Positions 27,861 through 37,480 of a stretch of DNA of 64,000 nt are shown here, piece by piece (the first letter of the stretch is position 1; the number at the start of each line of letters is the position of its first letter). The position numbers and the translations under genes were made by a program. The notes beneath the pieces are model-generated. The model was not told the DNA's origin and made no database searches. It was given only the letters and a program-made list of their open reading frames with translations. The stretch is taken from positions 62,001 to 126,000 of the forward strand of contig CANMCD010000004.1 in the NCBI GenBank assembly GCA_947496185.1. The letters run 5' to 3'. Source of the stretch: an uncultured Tenacibaculum sp. (GTDB lineage: Bacteria; Bacteroidota; Bacteroidia; Flavobacteriales; Flavobacteriaceae).

Positions 27861-27883
27861 AATAATAATTTTTAGTTTTTACT

Positions 27884-30800
27884 TTAAAAAGAAAGGTTTA
27901 CACCCAATGAAACAACCCTAGACGGATTAAACCTATTTCCCCTATCAACTCCTGATAATTGGAGTTGTGGGTTTATTCCCTTTCTAGCAGCGCTTACAAA
28001 GAGGTTTTCACCTGACATATATAACTGAAGTTTATTCATCCCTAACTTGTTCACTAATTCAGAATTCAAATCATATGATAGATTTACATTACGTATAGCC
28101 CAGTAAGAAGCATCCGTTAAGAACCTAGACGAATTCCAAACGGTTTGATATTGGTTTCCTCTTTCCAACCTTGGAACATCAGTAACATCACCTGATTTTC
28201 TCCATGCTTGATTCGTATCAACATGCAATGCTTCTCCTACATTTCTTGCATTCATTAAGGAAGCATATCCCGTGTCTAACATTTTCCCTCCAATACCGAA
28301 AGTCACCAAACAACTCAAACCAAACCCTTTATACCTAAAAGTATTGGATACAGATCCTGTCAAATCAGGAACACTATTATCTCCTGTGTAAGCTTTATTA
28401 GCTTTAATATGATTATTTGTAGTTTGATGATTCTTCTTTTCATCTAATACAGGTATCATATTTCCTGTAGCATCTTCTTCATACATATAATATAAAGCAT
28501 TACCGTTACTTTTATCAACACCTGCATAATGATAAAGGAAATAGTCGAATCTAGAGCGCCCAACATCCCACCTTTTAGTATTATTTATTACAGGTTGATC
28601 TAATGCCGTAATTCTATTTTCAAAAGTAGATGCTTGTAACGCTAAATCCCAATTAAATTCTCTAGATTTAAAGAAATGTCCAGTTAAACTGAATTCGTAT
28701 CCTTGATTATACATATCTCCAACATTCAATGGAGTTTCTGCTAATCCTTCAGATAATGGAATTGGTTTATTAAATAATAAATCTTTCGATTCTTTTCTAT
28801 AAAACTCTATAGAACCTTCAATCGTACGATCAAATAATCCAAAATCTAAGGCAACATCCCAACTTGTTTGGTTTTCCCAAGTTAATTGACTATTTCCTGT
28901 ACTTCTCCAATAGACCCCAGGAACCCCTGCATTTGGTAATATTTTATACAACGCCTGTGATAAAAAATAGGTATCATAATCATTATTTACAAATAAATTA
29001 TCATTCCCAACTTCCCCATAAGATCCTCGTAACTTAAGATCATTAATAAAAGAGACATTATCCATAAATGCTTCCTGATCTATACGCCAAGAACCTCCTA
29101 CAGAGTAAAAGTTCCCCCAACGAACATTACTGTGAAAAATAGAACTTCCGTCTCTTCTGAAGGAACCACTTAAATAGTATTTCCCGTCAAAATTATAGTT
29201 GAGTCTTGAAAAATAACCCTCTAACTTTCTATCTGCTGTAAAACCAGAAACATTGTCACCATTTGAAAAATTATCAAACTCACCCACATCTGGTACTGTT
29301 TGTGTATTAGCCATTCCATGCATTCTAGAATAAGACCTATCAAAGCTCTCATGCCCTAATACAATATTTATATTATGCTTATTATATGCTTTATTTACTG
29401 TCAGTAACTGTGTAAAATTTTCAGTAACTCTTCTATATCTCTCTTCACTAAACCTACCATTAGGCTGGCCATCTCCTACAATATGATTTTCATACTTTTT
29501 TTCAATATTATCCTGAATATCTTTCCCATAAGTAATCTTAGCTTTTACCCCTTCTAACAGTGATACTTCAGCAAACTGCCTAAAACCAATATTGTTTCTT
29601 TTATTTGAAAAATCATTAAACAATAACTCTGCTATCCCATGTCTTCCTTGATTATATGGTCTTGCACCAATATTGTATTCTGAATATCCTTCTCCTAAAT
29701 CGAACTGTCGCTGTCCATTACCATCTAAAACAAAATTACCTTGTTGATTCTCCACATATACTGGGTAAATTGGTCCTAAATTTAATGCCCAATTAAATGG
29801 GTTTGCGATATTACTAAAGTTACTCGTGCTTGAAAAATCAGGGCCAGAAGAAGTCGTTAATGAAACATTTGTATTCCCTCCTATGGTTAACCACTTAGTT
29901 GGAGAAAACTCCGCGTTCAACCTGTTAGTTACTCTTTGGTAGTCAGTGTTAATCAAATAACTGTCTTCCTTTAAATAAGAAGTAGAAAAAAACATTTTAT
30001 AATTTTCTCCACCACCACCTATACTTAATTGGTGATTAATTCTAGATCCAGCTCTTTCCAACTCTTTAAACCAGTCTAAACTTTGATATTGTACTCGTGC
30101 ATTTGGATTTAAACGCCCGTTAACATCTACTATTTGATCATTAGAAACATTAAATGGGTTGTACCCTAAAATTCCATAAATTCCTTTAGAAGCCTTCAAT
30201 TTTATTTCTGGAAGAGTCAATTTATCTTCTGAAGCAATTAGTGAATTCTTAAATGATTCCCACATCAATTCGTAATATTGTCCTGGACCAACAGTTTCAT
30301 AATTAGAAATTCCTCTTGTTACAACTCCATAACTAGTAGAGGCACTTACTTGCATTCTTCCTTTTTTACCCTTTTTAGTAGTAATAATAATTACACCATT
30401 TGCAGCCCTTGAACCATATAAAGAAGTAGAAGCTGCATCCTTTAAAACAGTCATTGATTCAATATCATCCTGATTAAGTAAACTTAATGCACCGTCAAAC
30501 TGAACTCCATCCACAATATATAAAGGATCAGTTGAACCATTTAAGGTTCCTGCACCTCTTATAACTACAGAAGGTGATGATCCAGGTTGTCCTGAAGCAG
30601 ATAAAAACTGTACACCAGTAGCTTTCCCTTCTATCGCAGATATAGGAGACGTACTAGCCCTTAATGATAAATCTTTCTTTCCAATCACACTGGCTGAACC
30701 TGTAAAATCTTTTTTACTGGTTGTCCCATAAGCCACAACTACTACTTCCTCTAGTATGTTAGCGTCTTCAGACATTGATATGTCTATTTTAGTTTTATTT

Positions 30801-31057
30801 CCTACAGTTACTTCTTCTGTAGTAAACCCCATATAAACAAATTTTAACACTTGTCCTTTTGCTACATCAATAGCATAATTTCCATCAAAATCTGTTTCGG
30901 TTCCTTGAGTTGATCCTTTTATTAGAACACTTACTCCTGGCAAAGGTTCTCCTTCTTTCTCAACAACCGTTCCCGTTATTCTCACTTTCTGTTGTGCTAA
31001 TAATAAAGGCACACAGAAAAACAACAACATAACTGTTAATAAGTATTTGTTTTGCAT
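27884..31057 (-). CDS. SusC/RagA family TonB-dependent outer membrane transporter
   Basis: The 1057-residue protein has a signal peptide (1-21), a carboxypeptidase-regulatory-like domain (VRITGTVVEKEGEPLPGVSV, about 25-100), a plug domain with PLYIVDGVQF and SMTVLKDAASTSLYGSRAAN followed by GVIIITTKKGK, and a long beta-barrel ending RVVSLGVNLSF with terminal Phe. It imports a ligand delivered by the SusD partner, using TonB/ExbBD energy. There is no N-terminal STN domain, so anti-sigma signalling through this protein is not indicated. A divergent membrane regulator at 31224 is the likely controller. Confidence 0.96.
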   Translation of the reverse strand: MQNKYLLTVMLLFFCVPLLLAQQKVRITGTVVEKEGEPLPGVSVLIKGSTQGTETDFDGNYAIDVAKGQVLKFVYMGFTTEEVTVGNKTKIDISMSEDANILEEVVVVAYGTTSKKDFTGSASVIGKKDLSLRASTSPISAIEGKATGVQFLSASGQPGSSPSVVIRGAGTLNGSTDPLYIVDGVQFDGALSLLNQDDIESMTVLKDAASTSLYGSRAANGVIIITTKKGKKGRMQVSASTSYGVVTRGISNYETVGPGQYYELMWESFKNSLIASEDKLTLPEIKLKASKGIYGILGYNPFNVSNDQIVDVNGRLNPNARVQYQSLDWFKELERAGSRINHQLSIGGGGENYKMFFSTSYLKEDSYLINTDYQRVTNRLNAEFSPTKWLTIGGNTNVSLTTSSGPDFSSTSNFSNIANPFNWALNLGPIYPVYVENQQGNFVLDGNGQRQFDLGEGYSEYNIGARPYNQGRHGIAELLFNDFSNKRNNIGFRQFAEVSLLEGVKAKITYGKDIQDNIEKKYENHIVGDGQPNGRFSEERYRRVTENFTQLLTVNKAYNKHNINIVLGHESFDRSYSRMHGMANTQTVPDVGEFDNFSNGDNVSGFTADRKLEGYFSRLNYNFDGKYYLSGSFRRDGSSIFHSNVRWGNFYSVGGSWRIDQEAFMDNVSFINDLKLRGSYGEVGNDNLFVNNDYDTYFLSQALYKILPNAGVPGVYWRSTGNSQLTWENQTSWDVALDFGLFDRTIEGSIEFYRKESKDLLFNKPIPLSEGLAETPLNVGDMYNQGYEFSLTGHFFKSREFNWDLALQASTFENRITALDQPVINNTKRWDVGRSRFDYFLYHYAGVDKSNGNALYYMYEEDATGNMIPVLDEKKNHQTTNNHIKANKAYTGDNSVPDLTGSVSNTFRYKGFGLSCLVTFGIGGKMLDTGYASLMNARNVGEALHVDTNQAWRKSGDVTDVPRLERGNQYQTVWNSSRFLTDASYWAIRNVNLSYDLNSELVNKLGMNKLQLYMSGENLFVSAARKGINPQLQLSGVDRGNRFNPSRVVSLGVNLSF

Positions 31058-31180
31058 GTTAAATTATAGTTGAATTAAATTTTTTACGTTGGTGGCAATT
31101 TCAATATTTTCACATTTAAAAAGCTTTTTTTAACTACATTTTAACTACTACAAATCATACAAAAACGAGTATTTACCTAC

Positions 31181-31188
31181 TACTTTTG
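31181..31188 (+). promoter_or_regulatory. -7 box upstream of the membrane regulator gene
   Basis: TACTTTTG matches TAnnTTTG 36 bases before the ATG. No TTG sits at the expected -33 distance. Confidence 0.4.
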
Positions 31189-31223
31189 TGGAAAATAAAA
31201 AATAATTCAAACTCTAATAGCTC

Positions 31224-32513
31224 ATGAACCTTTCTACCCCTCCCTTATATAGGTTATTAATTTTGATATGGTTATTACTAGGAAAAGAAACTTTTGCACA
31301 AACCAAATTAATAAAATCCAGTGACCAATGGCACTACTACAATATGCAAGCTTCACCAGAAACTAACTGGAAACTCCCTAATGGGAAAAACACTAATTGG
31401 AAAGTAGGTAAAACCCCTATAGGTTACGGAGATTCATCTATCAATACCCTCATAAAAACTCCAAACAAAAAAAACATTACTACATATTTTTCTAAATCTT
31501 TTTCTAGCCCAAATCCTACAAAATTTATGCTTTATGAAATTAAAGTTAAAAAAGATGACGGTATTGTATTGTACTTAAACGGAAAAGAAATATTCCGGAA
31601 CAATATGCCTACAGGGACAATCAATCATTCCACTAAGGCAAGTGCTGTCATTATTTCAGAAGCCATAAAAAATACGCCTCATTCCCTTTTTATTACGCCT
31701 GAGAACTTTGTATCAGGAGTAAACTACCTTAGCGCCTCTATCCATCAAGGTGTTCAAGATTCTGAAGACCTACTTTTTGACCTAGAACTTATAGGACATA
31801 ACTCTCCAGATATTCTTCCAATACTTGTACAAAAAAACACAGCTCACGATAAAAACTTACAACTAAAACTTGACAACTTACTTCTGAAACAAAAGCTCGA
31901 AAAGACTAAAATAAAACACAATCTAATAGAGCAATCTACTAACAATAGTCATCATTATTTTATATTCATCACCCTTGTTTTAGTTAGTTTTTGCATAGTT
32001 CTTCTTTACAAAATAAGCATCTATCAAAAAAAATTAAAAAAATCCTACAAAAACAAACATCAACTTATAAACCAAACACAATCTAAAGATGCTGAAATAA
32101 TGGATATATCTTTAAACACCATTAACAATAAACTACTATTGAAAGAAGTAAAAAAAAGGATTGAAAAGAGCCTAAAAAAACATAAAATATCCGAAATCAA
32201 AACTGAATTAATTAACACAATTAACACCTTAGAAAAAAACATCAATACTACCGAAAATTGGTTAAGTTTGAAAAATCATTTTAATGCATTAAATTCTGGA
32301 TATTTAGACAAGTTAAACTCACGCTACCCTGCATTAACTGAGATAGAACTTAGACACTGTATTTTTATAAAGTTACACTTACAAACTAAAGAAATTGCTA
32401 ATATTTTACATGTAGATCCACGTTCCGTACAAACAGCTAGATATCGAATTAAGAAAAAAATGAATTTAGGAGAACGGATAGATTTAAAAGAATACCTACT
32501 TAGTATTTCTTGA
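31224..32513 (+). CDS. Membrane-spanning transcriptional regulator: extracytoplasmic ligand domain + TM + LuxR-type HTH
   Basis: This 429-residue protein has a signal peptide ending KETFA (1-26) and an extracytoplasmic beta domain at about 30-190 with WKVGKTPIGYGD, KKDDGIVLYLNGKEIFRNNM and IHQGVQDSEDLLFDLEL; this pattern is otherwise seen in secreted LTD/CotH-type proteins and resembles a galactose-binding fold. One TM span lies at about 246-266 (YFIFITLVLVSFCIVLLYKI), flanked by coiled-coil helices. The C-terminal HTH is at about 374-420 (LTEIELRHCIFIKLHLQTKE to RSVQTARYRIKKKM). The span would put the HTH in the cytoplasm. It is divergent from susC, 166 bases away, so it probably controls susCD. 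There are no kinase or receiver residues. Confidence 0.82.
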   Translation: MNLSTPPLYRLLILIWLLLGKETFAQTKLIKSSDQWHYYNMQASPETNWKLPNGKNTNWKVGKTPIGYGDSSINTLIKTPNKKNITTYFSKSFSSPNPTKFMLYEIKVKKDDGIVLYLNGKEIFRNNMPTGTINHSTKASAVIISEAIKNTPHSLFITPENFVSGVNYLSASIHQGVQDSEDLLFDLELIGHNSPDILPILVQKNTAHDKNLQLKLDNLLLKQKLEKTKIKHNLIEQSTNNSHHYFIFITLVLVSFCIVLLYKISIYQKKLKKSYKNKHQLINQTQSKDAEIMDISLNTINNKLLLKEVKKRIEKSLKKHKISEIKTELINTINTLEKNINTTENWLSLKNHFNALNSGYLDKLNSRYPALTEIELRHCIFIKLHLQTKEIANILHVDPRSVQTARYRIKKKMNLGERIDLKEYLLSIS

Positions 32514-32620
32514 TGACCTGAACACCTAGCCTAAAGCATTCACCCCCTTCTTAATCGGTTTCGTGTTTTTTTAACTATTCCCCAAAAATCTTTATTATTT
32601 TTACGAATTAATTTGGAAGA

Positions 32621-34138
32621 ATGAATAAAAAAGTAATCTTAATGATCTTGGACGGATGGGGAATAACCCAAGATCCTAAAGCTTCGGCTATATACAATGC
32701 TAAAACACCTTATATAAATTCACTGTATAAAGACTTTCCTAATGCTGAATTAAGAACGGACGGAGAACATGTAGGACTACCAGAAGGACAGATGGGAAAC
32801 TCTGAAGTGGGCCATATTAATTTAGGAGCAGGTAGAATTATTTACCAAAATTTAGCCAAAATCAACAAGGCTATAGAAGAAAAAACACTTTCGCAAGAAC
32901 AAGCTTTAATTGATGCTTTCACCTACGCCAAAGAACAAGGGAAAAACCTACATTTATTAGGTTTAGTTTCTAATGGCGGTATTCATTCGCATATAAACCA
33001 CTTGAAAGGACTTCTTAGTATGGCAGATGACTATGAGCTTGCTAATGTTTACCTACATGCCTTTACAGATGGTCGTGATTGTGACCCTAAGTCTGGTAAG
33101 TTTTTTATAAATGACATTCAAGAACACCTATCCAATACCACAGGAGAATTGGCTTCAGTAACTGGACGGTATTATGCCATGGATCGAGACAATAGATGGG
33201 AAAGAGTACAGCTTGCTTATGATGCATTAATACACGGAAAAGGACAAATTTCGAATAATATTGAAGAAAGTATTCAAGAAAATTATGATAACGGTATTAC
33301 TGATGAATTTATAAAACCCATCATTATAAGTAACGAATCTGGAGACCCAAAAACCACCATAAAACCCGATGACGTTGTTGTATTTTTTAATTTCAGAACT
33401 GACAGAGGTAGACAATTAACACAAGCACTATCTCAACAAGACTTTCCTGAATACCAAATGAGCAAACTACCTCTATATTATGTCACCATGACCAATTATG
33501 ATGATTCTTTTAAAGGCATCAAAGTTGTATATGATAATAAAAACATTGAAAACACCTTAGGAGAGGTATTAGAGAAAGCAGGCAAAAAGCAAATTAGGAT
33601 TGCAGAAACTGAAAAATACCCTCATGTAACTTTCTTTTTTTCTGGAGGTAGAGAACAAGAATTCGAAGGAGAAAAAAGGTTATTGTGCCCATCTCCTAAA
33701 GTAGCCACTTATGACCTTCAACCTGAAATGAGTGCCTATGATATTAGAGATGCTATTCTACCCGAATTACAAAAAAAAGAGGTAGACTTTGTTTGTCTAA
33801 ATTTTGCTAATGGAGATATGGTAGGCCATACAGGGGTTTTTGAAGCTGCTGTTAAGGCTTGTGAAGCTGTTGACAACTGTGTAAAAGATATTATAAAAAG
33901 TGCCTTAGATAATGACTACACTACTATTCTAATTGCTGATCATGGAAATTGTGAAACCATGATAAACCCAGATGGCTCACCACATACAGCACATACCACT
34001 AACCCAGTACCAATGATTCTAATTGACCCTTCACTTACTACTATTAAAAATGGTATATTAGGAGACATAGCCCCGACTATTTTAGACCTTATGGGAATAG
34101 AGCAACCCAAAGAAATGACACAGCATTCCCTTGTTTAA
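32621..34138 (+). CDS. gpmI: 2,3-bisphosphoglycerate-independent phosphoglycerate mutase
   Basis: The 505-residue length is normal. The alkaline-phosphatase-like metal site starts with LMILDGWG (Asp 11), the catalytic serine is Ser 61 in GQMGNSEVGHINLGAGR, and further ligands lie in FTDGRDCDP, RYYAMDRDNRW and IADHGNCETM. It interconverts 3- and 2-phosphoglycerate in glycolysis using manganese. It is followed after 11 bases by a thioredoxin-like lipoprotein gene and then map. Confidence 0.97.
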   Translation: MNKKVILMILDGWGITQDPKASAIYNAKTPYINSLYKDFPNAELRTDGEHVGLPEGQMGNSEVGHINLGAGRIIYQNLAKINKAIEEKTLSQEQALIDAFTYAKEQGKNLHLLGLVSNGGIHSHINHLKGLLSMADDYELANVYLHAFTDGRDCDPKSGKFFINDIQEHLSNTTGELASVTGRYYAMDRDNRWERVQLAYDALIHGKGQISNNIEESIQENYDNGITDEFIKPIIISNESGDPKTTIKPDDVVVFFNFRTDRGRQLTQALSQQDFPEYQMSKLPLYYVTMTNYDDSFKGIKVVYDNKNIENTLGEVLEKAGKKQIRIAETEKYPHVTFFFSGGREQEFEGEKRLLCPSPKVATYDLQPEMSAYDIRDAILPELQKKEVDFVCLNFANGDMVGHTGVFEAAVKACEAVDNCVKDIIKSALDNDYTTILIADHGNCETMINPDGSPHTAHTTNPVPMILIDPSLTTIKNGILGDIAPTILDLMGIEQPKEMTQHSLV

Positions 34139-34149
34139 TCAATTAGCAA

Positions 34150-34680
34150 ATGAAAAAAATATTTTTAGTAATACTTATTACATTATTTACAGCTTGTAAT
34201 GCAACAAAAAGGATCGCTGCACTTAAAAATGATCAGGGTGATCTTATTGGTGTCGTTACAAAAAAAGACTTTCAGCAAATCCCTTATGGAGAGGAGTGGT
34301 TTAACGATTTTTACACCTATTATGAAGTAGATCAAAAAGTAGCTACCGAAATTAAAAAACACCTTAAAGGTGTAAAAATAAAAGGTTTTATGGGAACTTG
34401 GTGCGGCGATAGTCAACGAGAAATACCCAGTTTTTATAAACTATTAGAAGCAGCGGAATTTAACTTCAAAAAACTAAAACTAACTGCTGTAAATAGGAAT
34501 AAAGAAGTACAAGGTTTGGAGGAAAATATAAACCTTCTCAGAGTACCAACATTTATTTTTTATAAAAATGGAAAAGAAATTGGGCGCTTTGTAGAACACC
34601 CTAATGATGATTCGACTATAGAAGCTGATATATTAAAAATAGTTTCTGGCCAGCACTACAAGCACTCATATCAAAAATAA
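34150..34680 (+). CDS. Thioredoxin-fold lipoprotein
   Basis: The 176-residue protein has a lipoprotein signal (IFLVILITLFTAC, Cys 16) and a thioredoxin fold with GFMGTWCGDSQREIP near residue 80. The active site is therefore Cys-x-x-Ser (WCGDS), with only one redox cysteine. LRVPTFIFYKNGKEIGRFVE carries the conserved cis-proline region. A single cysteine suggests a mixed-disulfide, reductase-poor or redox-sensing role rather than dithiol exchange. It probably faces the periplasm. Confidence 0.88.
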   Translation: MKKIFLVILITLFTACNATKRIAALKNDQGDLIGVVTKKDFQQIPYGEEWFNDFYTYYEVDQKVATEIKKHLKGVKIKGFMGTWCGDSQREIPSFYKLLEAAEFNFKKLKLTAVNRNKEVQGLEENINLLRVPTFIFYKNGKEIGRFVEHPNDDSTIEADILKIVSGQHYKHSYQK

Positions 34681-34683
34681 CTG

Positions 34684-34691
34684 TAAATTTG
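34684..34691 (+). promoter_or_regulatory. -7 box for map
   Basis: TAAATTTG matches TAnnTTTG exactly and ends 18 bases before the ATG at 34710. It lies inside the longer TTG-start reading of the frame and so argues for the ATG start. Confidence 0.5.
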
Positions 34692-34709
34692 CGCTTCAAT
34701 ATTTTCAGC

Positions 34710-35528
34710 ATGATTAAGCCAAAAAACAAAGAAGAAATAGAAATAATGCGCGAGAGTGCTTTAATCGTTTCAAAAACCTTAGGGATGTTAGCTAAGGAAG
34801 TCAAGCCTGGAGTAACGACCCTTCAACTTGATAAATTAGCAGAGGAATTTATTCGTGACCATGGAGCTATTCCTGGGTTTCTAGGTTTATATGATTTTCC
34901 TAATACACTTTGTGTAAGTCCAAACTCTCAAGTAGTTCACGGAATACCAAATAATACTCCCTTAGAAGAAGGAGATATTCTTTCTATCGATTGTGGGGCA
35001 TTGAAAAATGAATTTTATGGCGATCATGCATACACCTTTGCTGTAGGTGAAATCCTTCCTGAAACCCAAAAATTACTCGATATCACAAAAGAGAGCTTAT
35101 ATGTTGGAATTAGAGAATTCAAGGCTGGAAACCGTGTCGGTGATGTTGGATTTGCCATTCAAAAATTCACAGAAGATCATGGTTATGGTGTCGTTAGAGA
35201 GTTAGTAGGTCATGGTTTGGGTAAAAAAATGCATGAAGACCCAGAAATGCCAAATTACGGAAGAAGAGGAAGAGGAAAAAAATTCGTTGAAGGCATGGTT
35301 GTAGCGATTGAGCCTATGACCAACATGGGAACGCATAAAATCAAACAACATAGAGACGGTTGGACCATTACTACTCTCGACAACAAACCTAGTGCACATT
35401 TTGAACATGATGTAGCTATCGTGGATGGAAAACCCGAATTACTTTCTACTTTCCAGTATATATACGAAGCGCTTGGTATACAAAGTAATGAAGAAGATGA
35501 ATTTAGAAAACAACCTTTAGTATTGTAA
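34710..35528 (+). CDS. map: Type I methionyl aminopeptidase
   Basis: The protein is 272 residues from ATG 34710 (MIKPKNKEEIEIMRESALIV); the TTG at 34689 falls in the promoter. Metal-site residues are visible in the order expected for MetAP: SIDCGALKNEFYGDHAYTF (two Asp), GHGLGKKMHE (His) and VVAIEPM (Glu), with the last Glu in HFEHDVAIV. It removes N-terminal methionine from nascent proteins. The methyltransferase gene follows after 2 bases. Confidence 0.97.
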   Translation: MIKPKNKEEIEIMRESALIVSKTLGMLAKEVKPGVTTLQLDKLAEEFIRDHGAIPGFLGLYDFPNTLCVSPNSQVVHGIPNNTPLEEGDILSIDCGALKNEFYGDHAYTFAVGEILPETQKLLDITKESLYVGIREFKAGNRVGDVGFAIQKFTEDHGYGVVRELVGHGLGKKMHEDPEMPNYGRRGRGKKFVEGMVVAIEPMTNMGTHKIKQHRDGWTITTLDNKPSAHFEHDVAIVDGKPELLSTFQYIYEALGIQSNEEDEFRKQPLVL

Positions 35529-35530
35529 AA

Positions 35531-36301
35531 GTGTCTTTTTTTAAAATAATATTAAACACAATACCTAGACCAATACTTATCAAAATAAGCTATTGGTTTA
35601 GACCTTTGTTGACTTGGTGGTTAAAAGGAAAAAAATTTACAGACCCTATAGACGGAAAGTCATTTAGAAAATTTCTTCCTTATGGATATGAGAACCAACG
35701 TAAAAATGCCCTTTCTCCCTCTACCCTATCCTTGGAAAGACATCGATTATTATGGCTCTATTTAAAAAATGAAACTAATTTTTTTTCTTGTAGCACAAAA
35801 CTAAAAGTATTGCATATTGCTCCTGAACAATGTTTCCTGAGTATTTTTAAAGAACAAAAAAACCTTGAATATATTACTTCCGACTTGGAGTCTCCAATCG
35901 CAGATGTAAAAGCGGATATTTGTAACCTCCCCTTTGAGGAAGAAGAATTCGATATTATTTTTTGCAATCATGTATTAGAACATATTCCTGATGACACTAA
36001 AGCCATGAAAGAATTATATCGTGTAATGAAAACGGGAGGATATGGGATTTTTCAAATACCACAAGACCTTACTAGAACTGTTACTTTTGAAGACGATAGT
36101 ATTACGGATCCAAAAGAAAGGGCCAAAATATTTGGACAATACGACCACGTTAGGGTATATGGACTTGATTATTTTGACAAGTTACGCACTATTGGTTTTA
36201 ATGTCGAACAAGTAGATTACACCAAAGAAATAGCAAGTGAACTAGTTCAAAAACATGCACTAACTCAAGGCGAGATAATTCCTGTTTGTCATAAACACTA
36301 G
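35531..36301 (+). CDS. Class I SAM-dependent methyltransferase
   Basis: This 256-residue protein starts at GTG 35531, two bases after map. The methyltransferase core runs from VLHIAPEQCF (motif I position, Gly-poor), through ITSDLESPIADVKADICNLP, to FDIIFCNHVLEHIPDDTKAM and ELYRVMKTGGYGIFQIP, as in UbiE-like enzymes. An N-terminal basic amphipathic stretch (LIKISYWFRPLLTWWLKGKK) may touch the membrane. The substrate is unknown. It overlaps the convergent apbE end by 4 bases. Confidence 0.9.
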   Translation: MSFFKIILNTIPRPILIKISYWFRPLLTWWLKGKKFTDPIDGKSFRKFLPYGYENQRKNALSPSTLSLERHRLLWLYLKNETNFFSCSTKLKVLHIAPEQCFLSIFKEQKNLEYITSDLESPIADVKADICNLPFEEEEFDIIFCNHVLEHIPDDTKAMKELYRVMKTGGYGIFQIPQDLTRTVTFEDDSITDPKERAKIFGQYDHVRVYGLDYFDKLRTIGFNVEQVDYTKEIASELVQKHALTQGEIIPVCHKH

Positions 36302-37275
36302 TTCGAAAACTCCTTAATTTCCTGCCCCTTTTCTGAATACAATAAAACAACCTTTAATTTTGGGTGTTCTTTTAAAAATTCAGTAGTTTTTTCAAAACCC
36401 ATTGCTAAAAATGCTGTAGCGTAAGCGTCAACATCGGCACAATCACCTTGCATCCTTACGGATACACTTAGCAAGTTACTTTCTTGAGCCAGACCTGTTT
36501 TAGGATTTACAGTATGTACTATCTTATTTCCTTTTTCATTTATTTTATACTTTCGATAATTTCCAGAAGTAGCCATGGATTCATCAGTCAACTCAATGAT
36601 TTTATGAAATGATCTTGTCCCATCTACATTAGGTTTTTCAATAGCTACCTTCCAAGGGCTTCCTTTTTTTCTACCTCTTGCCCTGATCTCTCCTCCTATT
36701 TCTACCAAATAATTCTTTATGTTTTTACTTTCAAAAAAACGACCAATTATATCAATGCCAAATCCTTTAGCAAAAGCATTCAAGTTAAACTCGATAGTTT
36801 CACTTGCTATAAATACTTTTCCATTTTTCAAAGTCACTTTATCAAACCCCACATCTTTCATAAGACGTTCAACTTCCACATCTGAAAGGTTCTTCTTTTC
36901 TTTTCCTGAACCAAACCCATACGCGTTAATCAATTTCCCTATAGTAGGATCAAAATACCCCTCTGTTTCTTTGTATATGCGTTTTGCCTTTTCAAACGCT
37001 TCCTCAAACATACGATCAACAACTACTGTTGTATCTCTTCTATTTACTCTCGAAATGACAGAATCATCCTTATATGTTGAAAAAACTTGATTTATGACAC
37101 CAAATAAACTATCAATGGATTTTTGATAATTTTTATCATTATCATATATAATATTGTAATACGTTCCGAATATATTCCCTTGAGATTTAATCAATGTTTC
37201 TCCTTGATCTTTGTTACAAGAAATTAAAAGAAAAACTACTATTACTACCAAACTGTATATATTTTTTTTCACCAC
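36298..37275 (-). CDS. apbE: FAD:protein FMN transferase (ApbE), lipoprotein
   Basis: The 325-residue protein has a lipoprotein signal with Cys 20 (VVIVVFLLISC). Family blocks are present: GNIFGTYYNIIY, DPTIGKLINAYGFG, FNLNAFAKGFGID, YLVEIGGEIRARG, MATSGNYRKYK and HTVNPKTG. ApbE attaches FMN to Thr in subunits such as NqrB/NqrC and RnfG. There is no target gene in this window. The promoter at 37297-37330 fits the consensus. Confidence 0.96.
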   Translation of the reverse strand: MVKKNIYSLVVIVVFLLISCNKDQGETLIKSQGNIFGTYYNIIYDNDKNYQKSIDSLFGVINQVFSTYKDDSVISRVNRRDTTVVVDRMFEEAFEKAKRIYKETEGYFDPTIGKLINAYGFGSGKEKKNLSDVEVERLMKDVGFDKVTLKNGKVFIASETIEFNLNAFAKGFGIDIIGRFFESKNIKNYLVEIGGEIRARGRKKGSPWKVAIEKPNVDGTRSFHKIIELTDESMATSGNYRKYKINEKGNKIVHTVNPKTGLAQESNLLSVSVRMQGDCADVDAYATAFLAMGFEKTTEFLKEHPKLKVVLLYSEKGQEIKEFSN

Positions 37276-37296
37276 TATCAGACTATATATTTTTCA

Positions 37297-37330
37297 CAAA
37301 AGTAGTATTTCGCATTTTATTATTACCCAA
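37297..37330 (-). promoter_or_regulatory. Promoter of apbE
   Basis: On the minus strand, TTG (37328-37330), a 23-base spacer, then TACTTTTG (37297-37304), giving a leader of about 20 bases before the ATG. Confidence 0.6.
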
Positions 37331-37412
37331 CATCAGCTCATTTCTATCACAATAGGACTTTGACACAAAAAAACGCCTAAAAAAGAACCAATCGCTATTA
37401 AAAGAATGTTAA

Positions 37413-37446
37413 TTGTATTTTATATACAGCACTTTTCATAAATTTG
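37413..37446 (+). promoter_or_regulatory. Promoter of the OmpA-family gene
   Basis: TTG at 37413-37415, a 23-base spacer and an exact TAAATTTG at 37439-37446; the ATG is at 37481. Confidence 0.65.
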
Positions 37447-37480
37447 CTACACAATTATATCTAGGATTAATTAATTAAGT

